Shown here: piece by piece, positions 12,831-19,845 of the stretch
Numbering within the stretch: the stretch's first letter is position 1
Layout: the number at the start of each line of letters is the position of its first letter
Assembly: GCA_031255375.1 (NCBI GenBank)
Contig: JAIRSP010000028.1
Span: forward strand, 1 to 19,845
Direction: 5' to 3'
Source of the DNA: Endomicrobium sp.
GTDB lineage: Bacteria > Elusimicrobiota > Endomicrobiia > Endomicrobiales > Endomicrobiaceae
DNA length: 19,845 bases
Notes under the pieces: model-generated
Database searches by the model: none
What the model saw: only the letters and a program-made list of their open reading frames with translations
What the model was told of the DNA's origin: nothing
Position numbers and translations under genes: made by a program

Positions 12831-13769
12831 ATGTTAAATTTAAGAGAATTAAGTAAAAATAGTGTTCGCATAACTAGTGGACATCGTCTTTGTGCAGGCT
12901 GTGGTGCTGGTATAGTTGCAAGGCAAACCTTAATAGCTGCAATGAATGTGCCTGTTGTTGTTATAAATGCTACCGGATGTATGGAGGTGTCAACTACTGT
13001 TTTTCCATACACTGCATGGAAAACACCATATTTTCACAGTGCATTTGAAAATGCTGCTGCCACATGTAGCGGTATTGAAGCTGCGTATAAAAATTTAAAA
13101 TTTAGAGGTAAAATTACTGAAGATATTAAATTTATAGTTTTCGGTGGTGATGGTGGCACTTATGATATAGGATTACAATCTTTGTCTGGCGCAATGGAAA
13201 GAGGGCATAACATGCTTTATATATGTTACAATAATGAAGCGTATATGAATACCGGTATTCAAAGATCAGGCGCGACACCAAAAGGTGCACACACTACAAC
13301 TGCTCCGTTTGGTAAAAAACAAAATGGTAAAAAACAAAATAGAAAAGATTTGACACAAATTATGGTAGCGCATGATATTCCTTATGTGGCACAATCGTAT
13401 GTTGGAAACTGGAATGATTTTATGACAAAAGTTCAAAAAGCTTTGACAATTGATGGTCCGTCTTTTATAAATGTTTTGACTCCTTGTAGATTGGGATGGG
13501 GTTACAAACCGGAACATGCAATGAAAATTACAAGATTAGCAATTGAAACTTGTATTTGGCCTTCATATGAAGTTAACAATGGTTTTTATAAAATAAATGT
13601 TGAACCCAAGGTAAAAAAGCCAGTAATTGAATTTTTAAAATCTCAGACAAGATTTAAACATTTGTTTAAATCTGAAAATACTTATATTATTGATGAGATA
13701 CAAAAAAATATTGATAAAAAATGGTATTTTCTAAAATATATGACTACTAAAGAAAATATTCGTATGTAA
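12831..13769 (+). CDS. porB: Pyruvate/2-ketoacid:ferredoxin oxidoreductase, beta (TPP-binding) subunit
   Basis: 312 aa; GGAG at 12816-12819 supports the ATG. LCAGCGAGI (C21, C24), GCMEVS (C50) and TPCRLGW (C219) supply the four cysteines of the proximal [4Fe-4S] cluster. The TPP/Mg site is GGDGGTYDIG (105-114) with YNNEAYMNTGIQ (N134-N135). The segment after TTTAPF reads GKKQN twice, encoded by a perfect 15-bp tandem repeat (13311-13340), in a loop that in relatives also carries a GK..GK..KKD pattern. A 142-bp gap with hairpins separates it from porA. The C-terminal ~80 aa are less conserved. Confidence 0.94.
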   Translation: MLNLRELSKNSVRITSGHRLCAGCGAGIVARQTLIAAMNVPVVVINATGCMEVSTTVFPYTAWKTPYFHSAFENAAATCSGIEAAYKNLKFRGKITEDIKFIVFGGDGGTYDIGLQSLSGAMERGHNMLYICYNNEAYMNTGIQRSGATPKGAHTTTAPFGKKQNGKKQNRKDLTQIMVAHDIPYVAQSYVGNWNDFMTKVQKALTIDGPSFINVLTPCRLGWGYKPEHAMKITRLAIETCIWPSYEVNNGFYKINVEPKVKKPVIEFLKSQTRFKHLFKSENTYIIDEIQKNIDKKWYFLKYMTTKENIRM

Positions 13770-13778
13770 ATTCTATAA

Positions 13779-13810
13779 AATAATATAAAACAAATTATAT
13801 TATTATTTTT
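13779..13810 (+). terminator. Strong AT hairpin plus T run between porB and aroC
   Basis: AATAATATAA and TTATATTATT form a perfect 10-bp stem with an AACAAA loop (13779-13804), followed by A and TTTTT (13806-13810). The T run abuts GGAG (13811-13814), the aroC ribosome site. It may end the por transcript, or act as a leader hairpin if aroC is cotranscribed. Confidence 0.5.
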
Positions 13811-13819
13811 GGAGTAAAT

Positions 13820-14998
13820 ATGATTAGATTTGTTACTGCTGGCGAATCTCATGGAAGTGGAGTTTTTGTAATTGTTGAAGGGATTCCAGCTGGTCTTACT
13901 GTTAATCAAGAAGATATAGATATTGAACTTGCAAAAAGACAAAGTGGCTTTGGTAGAGGAAAAAGAATGAATATAGAGGCAGATCATGTAACCTTTCTTT
14001 CTGGTATACGTTATGCAAAGACCATAGGATCTCCAATAGCCATGTGTGTTTCAAATAAAGATTCCAAAAATTGGACACGAACAATGTCTGTGAAATCTAT
14101 AGACTTTGATAAAGCAACGATTTTATCAAAACCTCGTCCAGGCCATGCTGATCTAGCTGGACTTATTAAATTCGGCGCTAGTGATTTTAGGGATATATTA
14201 GAAAGGGCATCTGCAAGAGAAACTGTTGCGAGGGTTGCCGCCGGGTCTATTTGCAAACTGCTTTTGAGTGAATTTAAAATGAAAATAATGTCTTATACGG
14301 TACAAATAGGAACCGCTGTTGCAAACATAACTTCTGTTAAAAAAAACGATATATTACGTAAAACAGAAAAATCTTCCGTTAGATGTCCAGATGATATTGC
14401 TAGTACAAAAATGGTTGAATTGATAAAAATAGCTGAACAAAATGGCGATACTTTAGGTGGTAAATTTAAAATCATAGTTGATAATGTTCCAATTGGACTT
14501 GGCAGTCATACGCAGTGGGATTTGAAACTTGATGGACGTATTGCGAAAAGTCTGATTTCAATCCAAGCAATAAAAGCTGTTGAATTCGGTGAAGGAATAG
14601 AGCTAGCATCACTTTTTGGTTCTATCTCTCATGATGAGATTTTTTACGGTAAATACAATAATGAATTTAAATTGAAAAAATTTTATAGAAATACAAATAT
14701 GGCTGGAGGTATAGAGGGTGGTATTAGTAATGGTGAACCAATTGTTGTCACATGTACAATGAAGGCAATTCCTTCTTTGAAAAAACCGTTACAATCTGTA
14801 AATCTTAACACTAAACAAGCCGATAAGGCCGAAATCGTAAGAAGTGACGTTTGTGCTGTACCAGCGGCCGGAGTTGTTGCAGAATCAGCGATAGCAATTG
14901 AAATAGCAAAAGCTTTAAAAGAAAAATTTGGCGGTGATTGTCTCGATGATATGAAAAAAAACATAAATGTATATATGGAAAGATTGAAAGTATTGTAA
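13820..14998 (+). CDS. aroC: Chorismate synthase
   Basis: 392 aa. It makes chorismate from EPSP (FMN-dependent), the last shikimate step. Seen: MIRFVTAGESHGSG (N-terminal signature with the catalytic His), RQSGFGRGKRM (FMN/EPSP-binding basic segment), KPRPGHADLAGLIKFGASDFRDILERASARETVARVAAG (signature 2) and SDVCAVPAAGVVAESAIAIEIA near the end. GGAG lies 5 nt before the ATG. The final A of the TAA is the first base of the aroK ATG, so the two are coupled. Confidence 0.97.
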   Translation: MIRFVTAGESHGSGVFVIVEGIPAGLTVNQEDIDIELAKRQSGFGRGKRMNIEADHVTFLSGIRYAKTIGSPIAMCVSNKDSKNWTRTMSVKSIDFDKATILSKPRPGHADLAGLIKFGASDFRDILERASARETVARVAAGSICKLLLSEFKMKIMSYTVQIGTAVANITSVKKNDILRKTEKSSVRCPDDIASTKMVELIKIAEQNGDTLGGKFKIIVDNVPIGLGSHTQWDLKLDGRIAKSLISIQAIKAVEFGEGIELASLFGSISHDEIFYGKYNNEFKLKKFYRNTNMAGGIEGGISNGEPIVVTCTMKAIPSLKKPLQSVNLNTKQADKAEIVRSDVCAVPAAGVVAESAIAIEIAKALKEKFGGDCLDDMKKNINVYMERLKVL

Positions 14999-15516
14999 TG
15001 AACATAATATTTACAGGTTTTATGTGCACCGGTAAATCAGAAACTGGGAAAATTGTATCAAAAATATTAAATCGTATTTTTTTTGATACTGATGTTTTAA
15101 TAGAAAAAAAAATTGGATTATCTATTGTTGATATTTTTAAAAATTTTGGTGAAGATTGTTTTAGGCAATTTGAAATTGATATTATAAATGAAATTTCATC
15201 AAAAGATTTGTCTGTAATCTCATGCGGTGGCGGTGTTGTTCTGAATTATGAAAATATTATTTTACTAAGAAAAAATGGTATATTAATTAACCTTTATGCT
15301 TCACCAGAAGTTATATATGAAAGATCGAAAAAAGAAGATAGCAGACCACTTCTTAAACATAAAAATTCTTTGAATGAAATAAAAAAAATTATGGATTTTA
15401 GAAAAAAAAATTATTCCAATTGTGATTTTTCTTTCGATACAGATAATTTAACTCCACTAGAAGTCGCAAATAAGATATTGAACAATAATGATGTGATGAG
15501 AGCGTTGTTACACTGA
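14998..15516 (+). CDS. aroK: Shikimate kinase
   Basis: 172 aa, the normal size. It phosphorylates shikimate with ATP. Walker A is GFMCTGKSETGK (7-18), with Cys where relatives usually have Gly or Ala. DTD (30-32) gives Mg/shikimate contacts; SCGGGVV and the lid/adenine segment EDSRPLLK are present, with FRQFE carrying the shikimate-binding Arg. It overlaps aroC by 1 nt, so the two consecutive-pathway enzymes are made from one message. No other shikimate gene is in the window. Confidence 0.94.
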   Translation: MNIIFTGFMCTGKSETGKIVSKILNRIFFDTDVLIEKKIGLSIVDIFKNFGEDCFRQFEIDIINEISSKDLSVISCGGGVVLNYENIILLRKNGILINLYASPEVIYERSKKEDSRPLLKHKNSLNEIKKIMDFRKKNYSNCDFSFDTDNLTPLEVANKILNNNDVMRALLH

Positions 15517-15544
15517 TTTCATTTTTATATCGTATTTAAATTTG

Positions 15545-15597
15545 TTTGTATATAAAAAATATTTATATGTACAAAAATTGTGTTTATTATTTTTTTA
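15545..15597 (+). terminator. Possible terminator region after aroK
   Basis: ATATAAA (15550-15556) and TTTATAT (15562-15568) pair, extended by two wobble pairs, and a T run follows at 15590-15596 after an offset of about 20 bases. The offset is too long for a textbook terminator. The rest of the 254-bp gap to accA holds only the accA promoter elements and AT-rich filler. Confidence 0.25.
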
Positions 15598-15696
15598 GTT
15601 ATTATCTAATTACAAATAACACAAAATATTTTATAGTTTTTTATATTACCATTTTATAAGTTAATGAATGTTTTATCATATTAATAGTAAAAATAG

Positions 15697-15764
15697 TATA
15701 ATGTTTGCATTGATGAAAATATTTTTATTGAACTATTTTATGTATTGTAAATTTTAATTTGAGG
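15697..15764 (+). promoter_or_regulatory. accA -10 box and ribosome-binding site
   Basis: A perfect TATAAT at 15697-15702 lies about 70 nt upstream of the accA GTG. No convincing -35 is seen at 16-18 bp. GAGG at 15761-15764 is the ribosome site, six bases before the GTG at 15771. Confidence 0.4.
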
Positions 15765-15770
15765 ATATTA

Positions 15771-16790
15771 GTGAATAAATTTCTTGATTTTGAGCAACCG
15801 ATTGTTGAAATTAACAAAAGAATTGATGATTTGAAAAAAAATTGCGAATCTAATGATGATGTTGATTTAATTAAGCAAGTTAAAGATCTTGAAAAAACGA
15901 GAGATGAATTGAAACAAAAAATTTACAATTCTTTAACTTCTTGGCAAAAAATTCAAATAGCCAGACATCATGATAGGCCATATTTCTTGGATTATATTAA
16001 TCTTATTTTTAAAGATTTTTTGGAATTTCATGGCGATAGAGTTTTTGGAGATGATCAAGCAATTTTATGTGGTATTGCGGTTATTTGCGGTGAACCAGTT
16101 GTTGTTATAGGTAATCAAAAAGGTAGAAATTTAGAAGAAAATATGTTAAGAAATTTTGGAATGGCTCATCCAGAAGGTTATAGAAAAGCATTGAGAATAA
16201 TGAATTTTGCCGATAAATTTAACAAGCCTATAGTAACATTTATAGATACACCTGGTGCGTACCCTGGCATTGCAGCTGAAGAAAGAGGGCAAGCCGAGGC
16301 AATAGCAAGAAATTTAAGTGGTATGTCAAAGATAAAAGTTCCTATTATAACAGTTGTTATTGGTGAAGGCGGCTCTGGTGGAGCCCTTGGTATAGGTGTG
16401 TCAAATAAAATTTTGTGTTTAGAAAATGCATATTATTCAGTTATTTCTCCTGAAGGTTGTGCTGCTATACTCTTTAGAGATAGCTCTAAAGCATCAGATG
16501 CAGCAAAGGCGATGAAAATAACAGCAAAAGACTTATTAAATTTAAAAATTGTGGATGAAATTATAAAAGAACCATTAGGTGGAGCCCATTATGATCCATC
16601 AAAAACTGCATTGAACATAAAATCATCTATTTGTAAATATCTACGTTATTATAAATTAAAAAGTTCAAAAGAAATTATTGATGAAAGATATTTCAAATTT
16701 AGGAATATAGGAATTTATGATGAAAATACAGAAAAAAAACCCAAAAAAAATCGTAAAAATCTAAAAACTAAATTAACTGTTTTAAAATAA
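15771..16790 (+). CDS. accA: Acetyl-CoA carboxylase carboxyltransferase, alpha subunit
   Basis: 339 aa from the GTG at 15771, set by GAGG six bases upstream; the frame is open further up but only through a TTG overlapping that site. The N-terminal helical segment ([19 protein letters not shown]...) is typical of AccA. The crotonase-like core shows [69 protein letters not shown] and [15 protein letters not shown]. The last ~20 residues are a Lys/Asn-rich tail. It forms malonyl-CoA with AccD, which is not in this window. fba follows after 15 bp, so the two are probably cotranscribed. Confidence 0.96.
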   Translation: MNKFLDFEQPIVEINKRIDDLKKNCESNDDVDLIKQVKDLEKTRDELKQKIYNSLTSWQKIQIARHHDRPYFLDYINLIFKDFLEFHGDRVFGDDQAILCGIAVICGEPVVVIGNQKGRNLEENMLRNFGMAHPEGYRKALRIMNFADKFNKPIVTFIDTPGAYPGIAAEERGQAEAIARNLSGMSKIKVPIITVVIGEGGSGGALGIGVSNKILCLENAYYSVISPEGCAAILFRDSSKASDAAKAMKITAKDLLNLKIVDEIIKEPLGGAHYDPSKTALNIKSSICKYLRYYKLKSSKEIIDERYFKFRNIGIYDENTEKKPKKNRKNLKTKLTVLK

Positions 16791-16805
16791 AGAAGGAGAA
16801 AAGTA

Positions 16806-17807
16806 ATGGCATTGGCATCAACAAAGCAAATTCTTGAAGAGGCAAAAAAAAATGGCTATGGAGTTGGCGCTTATAACGTCAATAACATGGAACAAATACA
16901 GGCTATTATCTCTGCAGCAAAAGAAACAAGATCGCCTGTGATATTACAGGTTAGTAGAGGTGCTTTGAAATACTCCAATTTTACATATTTAAACTATTTA
17001 ATGAAAGCAGCCATTGTTGAAAATAATGATATTCCTGTAGCGGTACATCTTGATCACGGAAATTCGCTAGAATCAATTATTGATGTAATAAATCTTGGAT
17101 TTTCATCTGTTATGATAGATGGTTCTTTACTTGATGACGGGAAAACTGCTTCTAGTTATGATTACAATGTTATGATTACACGTTCAGTTGTTAAATATGC
17201 ACATTCTAAAGGCGTTTCTGTTGAAGGTGAACTTGGAACTCTTGGAGGCATAGAAGACGGAGTAGGTTCCGGAAAAATACATTTAACAGATCCTAGAGAA
17301 GCCAAGAGATTTGTACTTGAAACCGGTGTTGATTCTCTCGCCATTGCAATAGGAACTTCACATGGTGCATATAAATTTAAAAAAGGAGTTGTTAATATTG
17401 ATTTTGATGTATTGAGAGAAATAAGATCATTAATAGATATACCAATTGTATTACATGGTGCATCGTCTGTTCCTGTTGAATTAATTACAAGTATAAATAA
17501 ATACGGCGGAATGATTTCAAATATGGCTACCGGTGTGCCAATTTCCAGTATTAAAAAAGCTATTGAACTTGGTGTTTCAAAAATAAATATTGATACAGAT
17601 GGAAGGCTTGCCATGACAGCCGCAATAAGAAGATTTCTTGTAGAATCACCTGAAAAATTTGACCCAAGAGATTATCTTGGTTTTGCTAGAGCAGCGCTTA
17701 AGGATCTCATAGTTACAAAAATGAAAAACCTTGGAACATCTGGCCATGCAAATGATTATACTGTAATATCTCTTGATGATATGAAAAAACAATATGTTTC
17801 TAAATAA
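16806..17807 (+). CDS. fba: Class II fructose-1,6-bisphosphate aldolase
   Basis: 333 aa; AAGGAG precedes the ATG, one of the strongest ribosome sites in the window. It is a zinc-dependent glycolytic/gluconeogenic aldolase. GVGAYNVNNMEQ (19-30), HLDHG with catalytic D83 and zinc ligand H84, GELGTLGG (141-148), TSHGAYK (H186), LHGASS (H217) and KINIDTDGRLA are all present. The C-terminal ANDYTVISLDDMKKQY resembles the longer class II aldolases of anaerobic bacteria. It feeds the lower glycolysis that supplies pyruvate to PorGDAB. Confidence 0.96.
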   Translation: MALASTKQILEEAKKNGYGVGAYNVNNMEQIQAIISAAKETRSPVILQVSRGALKYSNFTYLNYLMKAAIVENNDIPVAVHLDHGNSLESIIDVINLGFSSVMIDGSLLDDGKTASSYDYNVMITRSVVKYAHSKGVSVEGELGTLGGIEDGVGSGKIHLTDPREAKRFVLETGVDSLAIAIGTSHGAYKFKKGVVNIDFDVLREIRSLIDIPIVLHGASSVPVELITSINKYGGMISNMATGVPISSIKKAIELGVSKINIDTDGRLAMTAAIRRFLVESPEKFDPRDYLGFARAALKDLIVTKMKNLGTSGHANDYTVISLDDMKKQYVSK

Positions 17808-17864
17808 AAAAGAAAAATAAATAACAATTTACAAAATTCCGTCATAACATGAGATAGATATTTC

Positions 17865-17884
17865 AAAAACGTTGTTTTTTTTTT
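17865..17884 (+). terminator. Terminator-like A/T hairpin after fba
   Basis: AAAAAC and GTTTTT pair across a GTT loop, and the T run goes on to ten T (17875-17884). It lies about 60 nt after the fba stop in a 157-bp gap, otherwise without recognisable content apart from AAGGAG at 17951-17956 for the next gene. Confidence 0.45.
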
Positions 17885-17964
17885 GTAATATTGTAATTGT
17901 GTAGAAAAAATATAGAAATATTCTAAATTATAGGTTTTGTTATATAGTAGAAGGAGTGTCTTTA

Positions 17965-18249
17965 ATGTTATCTTATAGTGTAAAAAAAATACATTTTTTT
18001 TCAATTGTCAAAGTAAGCTCAATTGTCTTTGTGATGTCTGGTATAATCTTTGGTTTTGTGTTATTTTTATTTAGCACATTAACTTCTGACATAAATTTTA
18101 CTGTAAGATTGTTGCTGTCTGTTTGCTTAACATTAATTTATATTATTTTTATGTTTCTATTTATTATTATTTCAGTTTTGATTTACAATTTTATTGCCGA
18201 AAAGCTTGGATGTAACATTGTAATTTTTATTGAACAAAAAAAATATTAA
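17965..18249 (+). CDS. Small two-helix membrane protein, DUF3566-like
   Basis: 94 aa from the ATG at 17965, eight bases after AAGGAG (17951-17956); a GTG at 17956 overlaps that site and is not credible. A short basic N-terminus (SYSVKKIHFFSIVKVS) is followed by TM1 (about 14-36) and TM2 (about 48-75), then LIYNFIAEKLGCNIVIFIE. The pattern of a 'S..KVS' lead, two helices and a closing 'YNxIAxxxGxxxV' motif matches the DUF3566 type as I recall it. No function is known for that family. It stands alone between terminators, so context gives no role. The family call is from pattern memory; that it is a membrane protein is clear. Confidence 0.6.
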   Translation: MLSYSVKKIHFFSIVKVSSIVFVMSGIIFGFVLFLFSTLTSDINFTVRLLLSVCLTLIYIIFMFLFIIISVLIYNFIAEKLGCNIVIFIEQKKY

Positions 18250-18275
18250 TTATTTTTGTTTATGTAAAATTGTAC

Positions 18276-18302
18276 AATATTATTTATAATATTTATTTTT
18301 TT
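18276..18302 (+). terminator. Intrinsic terminator after the small membrane protein gene
   Basis: AATATTA and TAATATT form a perfect 7-bp stem with loop TTTA, followed two bases later by seven T (18296-18302). It lies 27 nt after the stop. The remaining ~180 bp before the next gene is AT-rich, with no RNA gene or pseudogene that I can see. Confidence 0.5.
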
Positions 18303-18484
18303 GTTGTGCATTTGATAAAATGTAAGTGTTAGTTTATATTAAATTAGCTGTTTTTGTAAGTGATTAATAATTTTAGATTTTAATCTGTTAATAATATACT
18401 TTAAATGCATATAAATATATTTTGATTATTTTTTGATGTTGTAAATAATATTGAAAAATGTGTTTTATGTGGGGGCAATATATA

Positions 18485-18871
18485 ATGTCGTTTTATTCTG
18501 AAAAAGTCATGAAACATTTTACAAATCCGCAAAATGTTGGAGAAATAAAAAATGCTGATGGTGTTGGGAAAGTTGGGAACCCGATATGTGGTGATATGAT
18601 GACATTTTATATAAAAGTTAATGATAACAAGCTTGAGGATATAAAATTTAAAACATTTGGATGTTGTGCAGCGATAGCTGTTTCATCAATTGTTTCAAAT
18701 ATGGTTCTTGGAAAAACGATTGATGAAGCTATGAATATTAAAGATACGGACGTTGTTAATGCTCTAGGTGGCCTTCCAAAAAATAAAGTACATTGTTCAA
18801 ATTTAGGAGCTGATGCATTGCATAAGGCTATTGAGAATTATAAAAATAAAAAAATGAAAGAAAATGTTTAG
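18485..18871 (+). CDS. Iron-sulphur cluster assembly scaffold, NifU/IscU N-terminal family
   Basis: 128 aa from the ATG at 18485 (MSFYSEKVMKHFTNPQNVGEI is the canonical family start); the frame is open upstream to an ATG at 18458, but GGGGG at 18471-18475 places initiation at 18485. Cluster ligands are C35 with D37 (NPICGD), C60 (FGCCAAIA) and C104 (HCSNLGADAL). C61 next to C60 is unusual, since most relatives have Gly there. It is a scaffold on which [2Fe-2S]/[4Fe-4S] clusters are built from sulphur delivered by a NifS/IscS desulphurase, which is not in this window. It would serve PorD and PorB. Only the scaffold domain is present, so it is not a full three-domain NifU. Confidence 0.9.
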   Translation: MSFYSEKVMKHFTNPQNVGEIKNADGVGKVGNPICGDMMTFYIKVNDNKLEDIKFKTFGCCAAIAVSSIVSNMVLGKTIDEAMNIKDTDVVNALGGLPKNKVHCSNLGADALHKAIENYKNKKMKENV

Positions 18872-18891
18872 TTATAAAAATGTTTTTATAA
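18872..18891 (+). terminator. Perfect hairpin directly after the scaffold gene
   Basis: TTATAAAAA and TTTTTATAA pair over 9 bp around TG, starting at the base after the TAG stop. The T tract lies inside the second arm. Probably a terminator or 3' stabiliser. Confidence 0.4.
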
Positions 18892-18942
18892 ATACAGTTT
18901 AAGATTTATTAATAAGATAAAAAAATATCGTATTAATTATAA

Positions 18943-18973
18943 CATATAAATATTTTAAAACAATATTTATATG
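18943..18973. promoter_or_regulatory. 12-bp perfect inverted repeat upstream of rubrerythrin
   Basis: CATATAAATATT and AATATTTATATG pair without mismatch around a 7-base spacer TTAAAAC, 72 bp before the rubrerythrin start. No T run follows, so it is not an obvious terminator. A dimeric stress or metal regulator site, or a leader hairpin, would fit; neither can be identified. Confidence 0.4.
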
Positions 18974-19045
18974 CATTGGTATTTATAAATTAAATAATAG
19001 TAATTTTATAAGTAAAAACTGGTTATTTAAATGGGGAGGCGCAAT

Positions 19046-19624
19046 ATGTTATCGTCTATTAATGGAACAGAAACTGAAAAGAATTTGTCGAAATCTTTTG
19101 TTTGCGAATCGCAAGCAAGAATGAGATATAGCTATTTTGCATCAAGAGCGAAAATTGATGGATTTGGACAAATTTCTATGATTTTTACTGATATTGAGAA
19201 TAATGAAAAAGAACACGCAAAAAGATTTTTACATTTTTTGAATGGTGGATTGCTTGAAATTTCTATAATTTTTGATACTAATACTGTAAAAAGTACGATT
19301 GATAATTTAAAATTTGCAATCGCAGGTGAAAACAAGGAGTATACTGATGTATACCCCAATGCTGCAAATACTGCGGATAGCGAAGGGTTTCATGAGATAG
19401 CAGAATGCTTTAGAAGTATCGCAATAGCTGAAAAATATCACGAAATAAAATTTTTGAAGTTGTTAAACGATATTGAGAATGATAGAATCTTTAAAAAAGA
19501 TGTTGCCGTAAAATGGAGATGTAGTAACTGTGGATATGTTTATGAAAGTAAGGAAGCATACGATAAATGTCCCGCATGTTTACATCCTATGCTATATATG
19601 GAAGAATGTAATATGAAAATATAA
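19046..19624 (+). CDS. rbr: Rubrerythrin
   Basis: 192 aa from the ATG at 19046, set by GGGGAGG (19033-19039); an in-frame ATG at 19031 overlaps that site. Residues 1-140 are the four-helix diiron domain. Ligand candidates by comparison with Desulfovibrio rubrerythrin are E21 (CESQARMRY), E54 and H57 (NEKEH), E95 and E98 (AGENKEY), E129 and H132 (AEKYH). The C-terminal rubredoxin domain has CSNC and CPAC for the Fe(Cys)4 site. It reduces hydrogen peroxide in anaerobes, using reductant from the ferredoxin/rubredoxin pool. The diiron set is complete, so activity is expected. Confidence 0.95.
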   Translation: MLSSINGTETEKNLSKSFVCESQARMRYSYFASRAKIDGFGQISMIFTDIENNEKEHAKRFLHFLNGGLLEISIIFDTNTVKSTIDNLKFAIAGENKEYTDVYPNAANTADSEGFHEIAECFRSIAIAEKYHEIKFLKLLNDIENDRIFKKDVAVKWRCSNCGYVYESKEAYDKCPACLHPMLYMEECNMKI

Positions 19625-19652
19625 TAAATAATTTTAGAAAAGGTGTATTTTT

Positions 19653-19845
19653 TTAATTTTGTGTAGAACTTAGAAAGTTTGTTTTTTTTGATATCTCATA
19701 CATAATGATTGCCGCTGCGACTGCTGCGTTTAATGATTCTGTTTTTCCTGTGGTACATATTTTAATTATCGAATCTGCAAGTGATTCCGTTTTTTTTTTA
19801 ATACCGCATGATTCGTTTCCTATTATGAAAGCATTTTTGTTTTTT
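19653..19845 (-). CDS. SpoU/TrmH-family RNA 2'-O-methyltransferase, C-terminal part (5' end beyond window)
   Basis: On the - strand the frame is open from the window edge and stops at 19655-19653. The translated piece reads KNKNAFIIGNESCGI, then about 19 residues, then GKTESLNAAVAAAIIMYEIS. IGNE(x)xGI and SLNxxxAxxIxxYE are motifs 2 and 3 of the SPOUT knot that binds S-adenosylmethionine. It methylates a ribose in tRNA or rRNA; which one cannot be told from this piece. It is convergent with rubrerythrin, 28 bp apart. Confidence 0.85.
   Translation of the reverse strand, partial: KNKNAFIIGNESCGIKKKTESLADSIIKICTTGKTESLNAAVAAAIIMYEISKKTNFLSSTQN

Noticed and set aside
15517..15770. Possible small RNA gene in the 254-bp gap before accA
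   Set aside because: The sequence is almost pure A/T with no stable structure or conserved RNA motif that I can recognise.
17162..17614. 150-codon - strand frame inside fba
   Set aside because: Shadow of the aldolase reading frame, with no start signal and no recognisable domain.
18458..18484. ATG at 18458 as the start of the scaffold gene
   Set aside because: The GGGGG ribosome site lies after it, and the family begins at the MSFYSEKVM segment encoded from 18485.
18303..18484. Decayed nifS/iscS upstream of the scaffold gene
   Set aside because: No frame in this stretch shows any desulphurase motif; it is AT-rich spacer.

Overview
This window is a strongly AT-rich piece of bacterial chromosome. 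It is densely coded, with 23 protein genes and one tRNA, almost all on the + strand. Every protein gene can be given at least a family assignment. I see no phage, transposon, CRISPR array or rRNA. The gene set suggests an obligate anaerobe: four-subunit pyruvate(2-ketoacid):ferredoxin oxidoreductase, ferrous iron uptake by FeoAB, rubrerythrin and a NifU/IscU scaffold. The amidase with an AMIN-like region suggests a diderm envelope. Base composition, Asn/Lys/Ile-rich proteins and the housekeeping content fit a reduced-genome anaerobe or host-associated bacterium. An Endomicrobium/Elusimicrobiota-type organism is a reasonable but unproven guess; other low-GC anaerobes cannot be excluded.

Layout. 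(1) 1-3170: rpe (5' cut by the window edge), amiC, murI and queD form a tight + strand run with ATGA or longer overlaps. (2) 3265-4635: cca lies alone on the - strand, convergent with queD across an AT-only palindrome. (3) 4670-7842: an iron module, with a DtxR-type regulator behind a consensus -35 box buried in an inverted repeat, its own terminator, then feoA-feoB behind a second promoter with inverted TTAGGTAAA/TTTAACTAA arms. (4) 7908-10307: tRNA-Ala(CGC) on the - strand, divergent from dnaX, then recR. (5) 10454-13769: porG-porD-porA-porB, broken by unusually long gaps that hold hairpins. (6) 13820-15516: aroC-aroK, overlapping by 1 nt (shikimate pathway). (7) 15771-17807: accA and fba. 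(8) 17965-19624: a two-helix DUF3566-like membrane protein, an IscU/NifU scaffold and rubrerythrin, each in its own transcription unit. (9) 19653-19845: the 3' end of a SpoU/TrmH-family RNA methyltransferase on the - strand.

How they fit together. Feo imports Fe(II) under a DtxR-like regulator. IscU and PorGDAB are iron-sulphur consumers, and rubrerythrin protects against peroxide. PorGDAB links glycolysis (Fba) to acetyl-CoA, which AccA would draw into fatty acids. The tRNA gene does not encode its CCA end, matching the presence of cca. The nearest thing to a novel system is the iron module: a Cys-rich N-terminal extension on FeoA, a changed first metal ligand in the regulator, palindromic operators, and small start-stop/short ORFs at the feoB borders.
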